Shown here piece by piece: positions 54,645 through 62,906 of a stretch of DNA of 64,000 nucleotides. Source of the stretch: Microcoleus sp. AS-A8. Lineage in GTDB: Bacteria; Cyanobacteriota; Cyanobacteriia; Cyanobacteriales; Coleofasciculaceae. Every line of letters starts with the position of its first letter. The first letter of the stretch is position 1. The notes under the pieces are model-generated. The model saw only the letters and a program-made list of their open reading frames with translations, made no database searches and was not told where the DNA came from. The stretch lies in NCBI GenBank assembly GCA_039962225.1, contig JAMPKV010000030.1, positions 1-64,000 of the forward strand, read 5' to 3'. The translations under genes were made by a program, and so were the position numbers.

Positions 54645-55340
54645 ATGCTAGTTCCCATCACCCGCCAGAAGTTTGAACAAATCATTCCCATCCTTGCTAC
54701 CGGCCCCCAGTACGGTTACTTTTGGGGGAAGTTTCCGGATTTCTTAAAACGACTCTTAATTTCTTTACTTTCCGTCGTCGGAGTGTCGCTTTTAAGAGTG
54801 TTTTTTGGCAGTAGCTTTGATGGCTTAATCTTGTTACTCTGTATCGTTGCTGGGCTTTATTGGCTATGGGGGCCAATTTACTGGGCAACGATGCGTAATA
54901 TGGAGATTCGCCGCTACCCATACAGTGGCTTCTGGCGCGGTGAAGTGGTGGATGTATATGTCACAGAGGATTTGATTGGTAAAGAAGAAACGGTGAATAA
55001 TAGCGGTGAGTTAGTCATCGTTGAAAACCGGGAACGACGCCTCAATGTAGAAGTGGAGGACGAAAACGGATTCGGGACACGAGTACAAGTTCCTCTGCGG
55101 CGCATCCATAAGGGAATTGCTGCCGGTCAAGTCGCGGAGATGTTGGTATTGTCCTATCAACCTGACTTGAGGAATATTGTTAAGACAACGGATATTTATA
55201 TCCCTAGTCTGAACCGTTTTGTGAGTGATTATCCTTATCTACAACCCGATGTTTTTGCCCAAGTCAGTCAGAAATTGAGCCAATTTGAAGATGAGGAAGA
55301 ACCCGTTAAACGTGGGAAAAATAAGCGTCGCAGGCGTTAA
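54645..55340 (+). CDS. Conserved cyanobacterial membrane protein
   Basis: A 231-residue protein with two transmembrane helices (about 33-52 and 57-80, containing GLYWLWGPIYWA) and a soluble domain with GEVVDVYVTEDLIGKEETVNN.GELVIVENRERRLNVEVEDE..FGTR, then a highly charged basic tail. I recall similar cyanobacterial proteins listed as phosphate ABC transporter permease, but the sequence lacks a permease fold, so that label should not be used. Function unknown. Co-transcription with dapB is likely. Confidence 0.7.
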   Translation: MLVPITRQKFEQIIPILATGPQYGYFWGKFPDFLKRLLISLLSVVGVSLLRVFFGSSFDGLILLLCIVAGLYWLWGPIYWATMRNMEIRRYPYSGFWRGEVVDVYVTEDLIGKEETVNNSGELVIVENRERRLNVEVEDENGFGTRVQVPLRRIHKGIAAGQVAEMLVLSYQPDLRNIVKTTDIYIPSLNRFVSDYPYLQPDVFAQVSQKLSQFEDEEEPVKRGKNKRRRR

Positions 55341-55356
55341 AAAAAAATAAGGGTAA

Positions 55357-55377
55357 GGGCACGATATTATCGTACCT
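55357..55377. repeat. Palindromic repeat (ACGATATTATCGT)
   Basis: GGGCACGAT and ATCGTACCT surround ATT; the inner 5 bp pair perfectly and the outer part nearly so. It lies 17 bp after the membrane-protein stop. It resembles the dispersed GGGCACGAT palindromes of filamentous cyanobacteria and may also help end transcription. Confidence 0.5.
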
Positions 55378-55537
55378 ATAGAGATGCGATCGCCTAAATT
55401 CGCCCAATCTCAAAATGCGATCGCATCAAAAAATCCTCCATTAGCAATTTAGCCAAATACCTGCATAATCCTATATCTGTGAGCTAACCAGGACATAGGC
55501 AAACATTTTGCCAGGAGTTTCGCTAACATCATGAGCA

Positions 55538-56170
55538 TCACCGACTCAACCAAGCGATCGCACTTCTAATCCATTCTTCTGGATTTTTGCTTTTCGCTAT
55601 TAAAGTATCCTGGCTAACGGCTTCTAGCGCTTGGCTAATTTCGCTGTTCTCATAACCCAAAGCCAGTAGCGTCATCTCCACATCCTCTAGAATGGTTGGG
55701 GATGGCCCAGTCGCAGAAGCGGGTGTACTCACTCCGGCTAGCTGACGCCATTCGGCTAGCTTGGTTTTCAGTTCTAAAGCAATGCGTTCAGCCGTTTTGT
55801 TCCCTACACCCGGAGTTTTGGCTAAGGCGCGGATATTGCCCGTCACAATCGCTTGCACTAAATTGGGTAGTCCCAGAGTATCAATCAGTGCGATCGCTAG
55901 TTGCGCCCCAATTCCACTCACGCCAATCAACTGACGAAATAAATCCCGTTCTGCTGCGGAGGCAAACCCATACAGAACTTGTTGATCTTCCCGAATTTGC
56001 AAATGGGTAAAGACTTGCACCTTCCCTTCTGACGCCGCTAATAGTTCCTGTGACAGACGCTTAGGGATTTGCAATTCATAGCCGATTTCGTTCACGTCCA
56101 AAATCAGCGTGACGCGATTGCCACTGCTTTTCTGAATCGTTGCGACAGTCCCCTTGAGATAGCTGATCAT
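55538..56170 (-). CDS. ruvA: Holliday junction branch migration protein RuvA
   Basis: A 210-residue RuvA. The OB fold opens MISYLKGTVATIQKSSGNRVTLILDVNEIGYE; two helix-hairpin-helix motifs follow (GVSGIGAQLAIALID and KTPGVGNKTAERIALELK), then a flexible linker and the domain III helix bundle that contacts RuvB. It binds Holliday junctions as a tetramer for RuvB-driven branch migration. Complete and of normal length. Confidence 0.95.
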   Translation of the reverse strand: MISYLKGTVATIQKSSGNRVTLILDVNEIGYELQIPKRLSQELLAASEGKVQVFTHLQIREDQQVLYGFASAAERDLFRQLIGVSGIGAQLAIALIDTLGLPNLVQAIVTGNIRALAKTPGVGNKTAERIALELKTKLAEWRQLAGVSTPASATGPSPTILEDVEMTLLALGYENSEISQALEAVSQDTLIAKSKNPEEWIRSAIAWLSR

Positions 56171-56179
56171 GAGTCACAG

Positions 56180-56327
56180 GGTTGAAGGTTGGAACGTTGA
56201 AGGTTAAAGGTTTGAAGATGGTACGCCTTAGCAGAAGGCGTTGGCTTAACCTCTGTGTAACGCGTAGCGTCGGTTGAACACTCTAACTCGTAACCTGCAA
56301 ACCTTCAACCCCAACCAACCTTCAACC
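56180..56327. repeat. Inverted repeat upstream of ruvA
   Basis: GGTTGAAGGTTGG (56180-56192) and CCAACCTTCAACC (56315-56327) are perfect 13-bp arms; further GTTGAAGGTT-type copies lie inside. CGCCTT/AAGGCG forms a small inner hairpin near 56224-56240. The block separates ruvA from the sucrose-phosphate phosphatase gene. Confidence 0.7.
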
Positions 56328-56339
56328 TACAACTCTTAT

Positions 56340-57110
56340 CTAACTGTTCAAGAATCCGAAGTGGTGCAAGCCTTCGAGAATTCCACCAGCACAGTGCGCT
56401 TGAGCCATATACCGATAATCGGCTGGGTTCTCCTCGTACCACTGGCGCAGTTCCGGTCGTGCGTTGCCGACAATAATTCCCCGTTCTTCACCAACGCTAA
56501 ATAAGGCGATGTCATTTCCTGAGTCGCCACATACGACCGTTTGTGTGCTATCGAATCCCCACTTTTGTTTCAGAAACTGTACAGCTAACCCTTTGTCAGC
56601 ATGGCGGGGTAGAAGGTCGAGGTCTTTACTCCCGCTATAGATCAACTTAACATCAAGACCTCGCTCAGCCAGCAGCGCTTCCAGTTGAGGCAGTACTTCC
56701 ACGGCGGCTTCTTCCGTTAGATAATAGCTGACTTTAAACGGACGCTGTTCGGAGTCGGGTTGAGGAACCAAGTCAGAATAATGGGCGGCTGTTGCCACGA
56801 TTAAGTCTCGATTCCAACCTTGAGCCAGTTTGTCTGACCAGGCTGGATCGGGAGTCTCCTGACCATCCTCATCATAAATTTCCGTACCCACAGAGGCGAT
56901 CAGAGCATCTGGATCTAACAGTTGCTTCTCACGCTTCAGGTCGTGGTAAATACTGCGCGATCGCCCTGTGGCATAGACGATCTTCGTGCCGTATTCTTGG
57001 CGATGCTGACTAAGTTGCTTTTTGAGTTCTTTGAGGGCCTTATCATCACCCACTAAGGTATTGTCCAAATCGGTTATAAATAAAAATGCGGTCACAATAA
57101 CCTCGCTCAT
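56340..57110 (-). CDS. spp: Sucrose-phosphate phosphatase
   Basis: A 256-residue HAD-superfamily phosphatase from the ATG at 57110. The nucleophile motif is DLDNTLVGDD (D14, D16); the cap segment has DLDLLPRHADKG; the acidic motif is CGDSGNDIALF. It dephosphorylates sucrose-6F-phosphate, the last step of sucrose synthesis, an osmolyte in cyanobacteria. No sucrose-phosphate synthase lies nearby. The family is cytosolic. The call is strong because the HADKG and GDSGND motifs follow SPP order and length. Confidence 0.9.
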   Translation of the reverse strand: MSEVIVTAFLFITDLDNTLVGDDKALKELKKQLSQHRQEYGTKIVYATGRSRSIYHDLKREKQLLDPDALIASVGTEIYDEDGQETPDPAWSDKLAQGWNRDLIVATAAHYSDLVPQPDSEQRPFKVSYYLTEEAAVEVLPQLEALLAERGLDVKLIYSGSKDLDLLPRHADKGLAVQFLKQKWGFDSTQTVVCGDSGNDIALFSVGEERGIIVGNARPELRQWYEENPADYRYMAQAHCAGGILEGLHHFGFLNS

Positions 57111-57699
57111 CACCTGCGGACTTGCTACAGCCTTATTGTCCTATAGTTAAGGCTGCCTAGCTGACGCACGCTACAGGTAGATTTCTCACAACCGATGCCA
57201 AGATAGAAGAAAGCGATCGCTATCTCTGCGATGGTTTGACTCAGCCCACGGCTGTGTGGCGTTCTCCCGATTACAACTCAGTGTCCTCAAGAAAAAACAT
57301 GGCTCAAGACGTAAAATCTTTTTAGAGCAAGGCTTTGCACTCACAAGAAGCCTGTATTTTTCCCCAAATCAAAAAAAGACAGATTACCCTAGGCAATAGC
57401 TCCATAATTACGTCTTCGGGGGGATGTATGAATAATAAACTTAAGTTACGTGTTGCGTCGAGTTGAGTACCGATGGCAATACCCTTGTCACTGCCACTAA
57501 AGTCGGTCTCTCCGCATTCGTGGGCGCACTGAAGTAACGTAGCTTCCTGCTGATTCCATCGTGAGTAAAGACCGTCTTGAGCGCTCACAATGATGACTCG
57601 CTTGGTGTTCTAGTGTAGTGGGATGCTCTACTGGTCTTTAAGATTCAGACCCCATAGCCATTTGGGACAGCAGATCATTTAATAAAGAAACTTACCATC
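57111..57699. other. Intergenic region before the SLATT/SLOG locus
   Basis: 589 bp between divergent genes. A GTG-start minus-strand ORF of 88 codons (57322-57588) has no recognisable domain. HIP1 (AGCGATCGCT) lies at about 57213. Promoters of both neighbours are expected here. Confidence 0.3.
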
Positions 57700-60600
57700 A
57701 TGCAAAATCCAATAGAGAGCCTGGATAAAGCTCAATCTTTAGCCTTAGAAACAGCTTGGCAGCGTTACGCTCAAATGGAAACGAACGCTGAATCCGCCTA
57801 TCAGCAATATCTGAAACTGCGTGGTTGGGCTATAGCTCTGGCAGTAGTTGCCACGTTCCTGGCTATCCTCACGTCTCGGCTTGATAGCAGTCTGATGGTA
57901 TCACCTGTAGGCCAGGTGCTAAGAGCCAGCTTGATTTTAGTCCCCCTAATTGGTTCGGTGATGTTAGTCTTTGCCAACAGACTACAGCAGGGACAATACT
58001 GGCGGGTTTTTAGAACAGGTGCCCAGGAAATTAGAAAAGAGATTTACCTATACCGGACTCTCCTGCAAGGACAACCCCAGCGTCATCAGTGGCTTTTAGA
58101 ACGGGTGAGTCAGATTCAGCGCCAAGTGGTGGAGACGATTGGCAGCAATTGGATGATCAAACCTTACACGGGTGAAATTCTGCCGGATTATCCGGATAAC
58201 GAGTCAAACAGCGTTTCGGTTTTAACTGATTTGGCACCGGACGACTACTTGCGCGATCGCCTAGAAGCTCCCCTCAAGTCCTATTCTCAAGAATTAGAGG
58301 ATATATACCAAACCCGAACTCGTCTACAGGCTGCAATTTTGGCGTTCGGGGCATTGAGTGCATTTCTCCCAGCCCTCAGTGGTAGTCTTAACATTTGGGT
58401 CGCCTTCACGACTTCACTGGGAACGGCGTTAATCATTTGGCTGGAAGTAAGTCGGCTGGATTCGGTGGTCAAAAACTATAACCAGCTCATTCTGGAACTT
58501 AATATTATTCGCGACCATTGGCAAAGTTTAAGGCCACCCGAACAAACAGGGGCTGAATTTTTTAAATTAGTCATTGCCACCGAAAAAGTCCTCTGGAGCC
58601 AGCATAACCAAGACATCAACCAAATGCGTGAGGCTGTGATTGAGTTACGCACTCAACCTAACGATATGGTGACTCAAGTGATGAGTCAGCCTGTTTTGAG
58701 TAAGATTGAGCAAAGTCTGCTACCCGAAAAATCAACTCAACTCGAAATTTTACCGGCTAAAACAGAGGTTATTCCCGAAGAGCCTGTAGAAGTTAAAGTT
58801 GTTAAGCCGGAAAAGCAAGAACCCAAGAAACAAAATAAAAAAGACTTACCACATGCCTTTGTAGTGATGCCCTTTGGTCGAAAAAAAGGCCCTGATGGAC
58901 GTTGGATTGATTTCAATAGTATTTATCAACAGTTAATTAAGCCAGCCCTGGAAGAGGCAGGATTTGAGTCGTTTAGAGCGGATGAAGAAACCGTGAGCGG
59001 CGATATCTTGACTGATATGTTCCAGGAGCTATTGCTGGCGGATTTGGTACTCACTGACCTAAGCATTGATAATGCCAATGTTTATTATGAATTGGGTGTT
59101 CGTCACGCTTTGCGGAAGCGGGGTTTAGTTCATATTCAGTGCGGTCGGGCTTACATGCCTTACGACATTTTCAACGTTCGCACGATCCCTTATCAATGCG
59201 ATGAAAATGGTTGCCCTGACCCCAAACACCTGGAGAAAGATAAACAGGCGATCGTCAAAATAGCTCGTGCCACCTGGGAGTCAGATGAAAATCGAATTCA
59301 CAGTCCGATTTTCCAATTACTAGCAGGTCTGGAAGAACCCGATCGCAGAGCGCTACGAACTCCCTTGGCAACTGGCTACTGGCAGGAGTACAAGGAGTGG
59401 CAAGAGCTAGTCCTGATTGCTCAGCGACAAAAGCGGATTGGGGATGTGTTGTTGTTAACAGAAGAAGTCCGCAATCCTCTGATTAAAGAAGAAGCGATCG
59501 CAGATGCAGGGAAAGCCTTAAAGAACTTGGGGAATCATGCCCTCGCTCTCCAAGAATATCGCCAAGGGCTGAAGATTAATGGAAAAAATTCCGAATTCCG
59601 ACTGGAAGAAGCGTTTCACCTGAGCCGATTGAAGCAATCCGAAGAAGCGATCGTGAAATTGGAGGGGTTGCTCCAGGATGAACCGAACAATATCAAAGCG
59701 TTGTTTTATTTAGCTGGCATTTACACAGAAATGTGGCGGGATGAATGGCTCAAGATCAAAAATGAGCAAGAGCGATTAGAAGAGGCTTACGAAGCGGCTC
59801 ACTTACTCAGAAAAGCGATTAAGACTTACCTCAAAGGCTATCGCTTAAATCAAGACCATTACCACTCCGGAATCAGTGCCCTAATTTTGTCCTGCGTCTT
59901 AGAAGACCTAGTGAAGAAGCTTAAAGCAGATGGTGACTTAGAAGATGAAGCCATTCGGCAACAGTTGCCCTCTCTCAAAGGAGCGGTTCAATTTACCTTA
60001 GACAGTGTGGCTCAACGGGAATCCAATGATTTTTGGGTCTTTGTCTGTTTAGCTGATTTCGCCGTCTGCACGGCTGAGCACTCGAAACAGGTAATGAAAG
60101 CTTACAAAAAAGCCTTTACCCTGGCTGGGAAAAACAAATTTGCCTTGAAATCGACTCTAGAGCAACTGAAATTATTGCAGGCACTCTCGTTCCGCACAGA
60201 CTATGTTGAGGCTGGCATCGCTGTGATCCAAGCAGAACTTGAGCGATTTGAAGGCCAAGAGGAAGCGGTTGCAGACACAACCAACAATGAACCGGCATCA
60301 GTGTTCTTGTTCTCCGGTCACATGATTGATAGTCCCAATCGTGCACAGCCTCGTTTCCCTGCGGACATGGAAGGCGAGGCTCGTCAAAAAATTGAGGATG
60401 TATTGGATAAGTTAAATGCTTGTTCAGGATCGATGGCGATCGCACCGGGAGCGGCTTGTGGTGGAGATATTTTGTTTATTGAAGCTTGTTTGGAGCGCAA
60501 TATCAAAGTTGAAGTATTTCTGTCATTTTCTCAGGCCGAGTTTATTCAAGATTCAGTCAGTTTTGCCGGGGATAATTGGGTTGCACGTTTCTATGCTATC

Positions 60601-60927
60601 CAGAAGCATCCTAATGTAACCATCCACTTTCAACCCGAACGCCTGGGAGCTGTGCCTGAAGGAGATAATCCCTATGAGCGCAACAATCGCTGGGCGCTTT
60701 ACTCAACGTTAATGTACGGAATTGAGAGAGTGCGACTGGTTGTGTTGTGGAATGGCAAAGGCGGTGACGCTCCTGGCGGCACGGGGGATATGGTTCAACA
60801 AGTACGCCAACTGGGAGGAATTGTCGAACATATCGATACAACGAAGTTTGATTATTGGAAGATGAATGAAAAAGTCGTAGAGTTTCCCAAAACAATAGAA
60901 ATGGCGGGTCAAGTTCAAGAGAGTTAG
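57700..60927 (+). CDS. SLATT (DUF4231) - deoxyribosyltransferase/TIR-like - TPR - SLOG multidomain protein
   Basis: A 1075-residue membrane protein with an unusual domain series. Two tandem 2TM SLATT/DUF4231-like units come first (helices about 43-60, 75-92, 211-230, 233-250). A Rossmann-like domain at about 384-510 opens HAFVVMPFG and contains ADEETVSGDI, LADLVLTDLSIDNANVYYELGVRHAL; this is the nucleoside deoxyribosyltransferase/TIR-like fold. Helical TPR-type repeats fill about 560-840. The C-terminal domain (866-1045; FLFSGHMIDSP, PGAACGGDILFIEACLERNIKVEV, GGTGDMVQQVRQLGG) matches the SLOG-like domain of TPR/TRAFs-binding proteins. A nucleotide-centred sensor or effector at the membrane is inferred. 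It is followed on the same strand by a TRPM-type SLOG gene and another SLATT gene. Confidence 0.85.
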   Translation: MQNPIESLDKAQSLALETAWQRYAQMETNAESAYQQYLKLRGWAIALAVVATFLAILTSRLDSSLMVSPVGQVLRASLILVPLIGSVMLVFANRLQQGQYWRVFRTGAQEIRKEIYLYRTLLQGQPQRHQWLLERVSQIQRQVVETIGSNWMIKPYTGEILPDYPDNESNSVSVLTDLAPDDYLRDRLEAPLKSYSQELEDIYQTRTRLQAAILAFGALSAFLPALSGSLNIWVAFTTSLGTALIIWLEVSRLDSVVKNYNQLILELNIIRDHWQSLRPPEQTGAEFFKLVIATEKVLWSQHNQDINQMREAVIELRTQPNDMVTQVMSQPVLSKIEQSLLPEKSTQLEILPAKTEVIPEEPVEVKVVKPEKQEPKKQNKKDLPHAFVVMPFGRKKGPDGRWIDFNSIYQQLIKPALEEAGFESFRADEETVSGDILTDMFQELLLADLVLTDLSIDNANVYYELGVRHALRKRGLVHIQCGRAYMPYDIFNVRTIPYQCDENGCPDPKHLEKDKQAIVKIARATWESDENRIHSPIFQLLAGLEEPDRRALRTPLATGYWQEYKEWQELVLIAQRQKRIGDVLLLTEEVRNPLIKEEAIADAGKALKNLGNHALALQEYRQGLKINGKNSEFRLEEAFHLSRLKQSEEAIVKLEGLLQDEPNNIKALFYLAGIYTEMWRDEWLKIKNEQERLEEAYEAAHLLRKAIKTYLKGYRLNQDHYHSGISALILSCVLEDLVKKLKADGDLEDEAIRQQLPSLKGAVQFTLDSVAQRESNDFWVFVCLADFAVCTAEHSKQVMKAYKKAFTLAGKNKFALKSTLEQLKLLQALSFRTDYVEAGIAVIQAELERFEGQEEAVADTTNNEPASVFLFSGHMIDSPNRAQPRFPADMEGEARQKIEDVLDKLNACSGSMAIAPGAACGGDILFIEACLERNIKVEVFLSFSQAEFIQDSVSFAGDNWVARFYAIQKHPNVTIHFQPERLGAVPEGDNPYERNNRWALYSTLMYGIERVRLVVLWNGKGGDAPGGTGDMVQQVRQLGGIVEHIDTTKFDYWKMNEKVVEFPKTIEMAGQVQES

Positions 60928-60965
60928 CGAGCGCATCGGGGAGGCGTAAGTTGCCATAGGGTAAC

Positions 60966-61006
60966 GGGACGCGTTAGCTAGTACCTCCTACAGAGGCTCG
61001 CGTCCC
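60966..61006 (+). terminator. Hairpin after the SLATT-SLOG fusion gene
   Basis: GGGACGCG (60966-60973) and CGCGTCCC (60999-61006) form an 8-bp stem, followed by TCGCATTTTT. It could end transcription partially before the next gene of the locus or be a dispersed repeat. Confidence 0.5.
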
Positions 61007-61133
61007 TCGCATTTTTAGAAAAATGCTCATACTTCCCTAATGTCTAGGTTTTCTTAAGAAATTAATCCTAAAAATCGTCTTTCCTCGCCAGTTAAACTTG
61101 TGTCTACACCTCTGATCTTTAATTGCCATTCCT

Positions 61134-61883
61134 ATGGAAAGACTGTGTAAGTTGACATTCCCTAATCAACTCTGTGCTAAAGCCATTCAAGTTCATACCT
61201 TCGTTGAATTGTCCGAAGCCTTGCCTACAATCGGTCTTCACAGGACTCGTCCGACGTTAGTGCTGGTGGGTGGCGCGAGTGGGATTGGCGAAGCTGACAA
61301 AGCCCGACTGCAACAGCTGTTCCTCGAAGAGATTGCACCGCTGGCTCAAGAACTGGGAGTGGCGGTTGTGGATGGTGGCACTGACGCCGGGATTATGCGG
61401 TTTATGGGTCAAGCTAGGACTCAAATGGGTGGAACTTTTCCTCTGATTGGCGTAGCGGCACTCGGCACAGTCATTCTCCCGGATGTGCCTCCTCCCAACT
61501 CGGATGCAGCCCCCTTGGAGCCAAACCACACACACTTCATCCTTGTTCCTGGCACAAATTGGGGCGATGAATCGCCTTGGATAGCCCACATTGCCAGTGT
61601 GTTGTCTCAAGGATTTCCCTCCGCCACCATCGTAGTCAACGGCGGTGAAATAACTTTTCTAGATGTATCCTCCAGTGTGGAAGCTGACCGACCCGTGGTC
61701 ACGTTGGATGGTACAGGACGAACAGCGGATAAATTAGCGGCTGCGCTGCGTGGAGAAGCGACCGATCAAAGAGCAGAACAGCTAGCCGCATCAGGGAAGA
61801 TGCAAGCGATCGCCTTGCTTGAACATCCCGCTCGGTTAACGGCGGTGATTAAAGAGATTCTCTCTAAATTACTACATATTTAA
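61134..61883 (+). CDS. Stand-alone TRPM-type SLOG (LSDAT) domain protein
   Basis: A 249-residue protein. From about 40 to 215 it matches the prokaryotic LSDAT group, the SLOG domain related to the cytosolic nucleotide-binding part of TRPM channels: VGGASGIG (45-52), VVDGGTDAGIMRFMGQAR (79-96), LIGVA, PNHTHFILVPGTNWGDESPWIA, IVVNGGE and a DGTGRTADKLA end. The domain should bind a nucleotide such as an ADP-ribose or NAD derivative; the ligand is not shown. No membrane segment. It lies between two SLATT genes, the arrangement predicted for nucleotide sensor plus 2TM effector. Confidence 0.85.
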   Translation: MERLCKLTFPNQLCAKAIQVHTFVELSEALPTIGLHRTRPTLVLVGGASGIGEADKARLQQLFLEEIAPLAQELGVAVVDGGTDAGIMRFMGQARTQMGGTFPLIGVAALGTVILPDVPPPNSDAAPLEPNHTHFILVPGTNWGDESPWIAHIASVLSQGFPSATIVVNGGEITFLDVSSSVEADRPVVTLDGTGRTADKLAAALRGEATDQRAEQLAASGKMQAIALLEHPARLTAVIKEILSKLLHI

Positions 61884-61991
61884 CGACCACCGACTCAGAG
61901 CTAGAAATATCAAAACGGACGCGGACGTAGTTGGAGTCAACAATTTCCATATTTAAGTAGCTAACTAACTACTCAAACCAGGGAGTACGCC

Positions 61992-62837
61992 ATGCCAAAA
62001 AAGAACACGTATAATGACTATCTCAAGCAAGAAATGAGTGAGCTGATTGAGGAAATCGAGCTACCTTCTTTGCAGAAACGGTTTATGAAAAGCCGTTGGC
62101 TGGATCAAGTTTTGTGGCTAGAAGGTCGAGCGACTAAATCTCGGACGCGACACAATACCCTGCGACTGATTACGATTATCGGAGGTGTTCTTGTTCCGGC
62201 TGTCGTCAGCGCCAATAATGGGAATGTTTCACAGCAAAACTTAAGACATCTCTTGGGCTGGACAGCATTTGGCTTAAGTCAAGCGGTTGCTATCAGCGCC
62301 GCTGTAGAAGAATTCTTTCATTATGGTGAGAACTACCGTCGCTATCGTAACACCGCTGAGAACATGAAGATTCACGGCTGGCAATTCTTTCAGTTAACGG
62401 GTCCTTATAAAGATGCTAAAAGTCATGAAGAAGCCTATGTGACTTTTGCTAGCAACGTCGAAAATATCATCCAACAAGATGTAGAAGGGTATATTAGTCA
62501 AGCGGTGGAGTCGGATAACGAGATCAAAACAGCTACGCAGGCTGTCATGGCTCAAAACATAGCACTTGCTAATATACGACTCAGTGAGCATTTGCAGCAG
62601 CCACCCTCTGCCACTAATACTGAATTGTCGCCTAATTCAACATCCCAAACCCATCAGCCCTCGGCTCCACTGGTTTTGCTTAAGGAGGATAAGGTAGAGT
62701 TGGTGACTCCTGAGTCAATCCCACAGACTCAATTAGACTCAAACAACAACCTGGAGAATATAGACTCAAGTATCCCCTCACTTCCCGCTCCGCTCGTTGC
62801 CAATTCGTCCCCAGGAATTGAGCAGAAAGAACAGTAG
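61992..62837 (+). CDS. SLATT (DUF4231) 2TM protein with low-complexity tail
   Basis: A 281-residue protein. The DUF4231/SLATT-like domain covers about 30-170: W.DQVLWLEGRA..., two transmembrane helices (about 57-75 and 88-108), then YRRYRNTAENMKIHGWQFFQLTGPY...A...F...VE.IIQQD. The C-terminal 100 residues are Pro/Ser/Asn-rich and probably disordered. SLATT proteins are predicted to form membrane pores or assemblies when triggered by a partner nucleotide system. It follows the SLOG gene by 108 bp with a GGGAG ribosome site; the three genes form one locus. Confidence 0.82.
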   Translation: MPKKNTYNDYLKQEMSELIEEIELPSLQKRFMKSRWLDQVLWLEGRATKSRTRHNTLRLITIIGGVLVPAVVSANNGNVSQQNLRHLLGWTAFGLSQAVAISAAVEEFFHYGENYRRYRNTAENMKIHGWQFFQLTGPYKDAKSHEEAYVTFASNVENIIQQDVEGYISQAVESDNEIKTATQAVMAQNIALANIRLSEHLQQPPSATNTELSPNSTSQTHQPSAPLVLLKEDKVELVTPESIPQTQLDSNNNLENIDSSIPSLPAPLVANSSPGIEQKEQ

Positions 62838-62906
62838 AATGAGTCTTTTATTTTCACCCAATCCAAGAAATTCTTAAACAGAGTGAACCTGAGGATGAAA
62901 GGGCAT

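Noticed and set aside
57322-57588. 88-codon minus-strand GTG ORF
   Set aside because: No domain, weak start, in a divergent promoter region.
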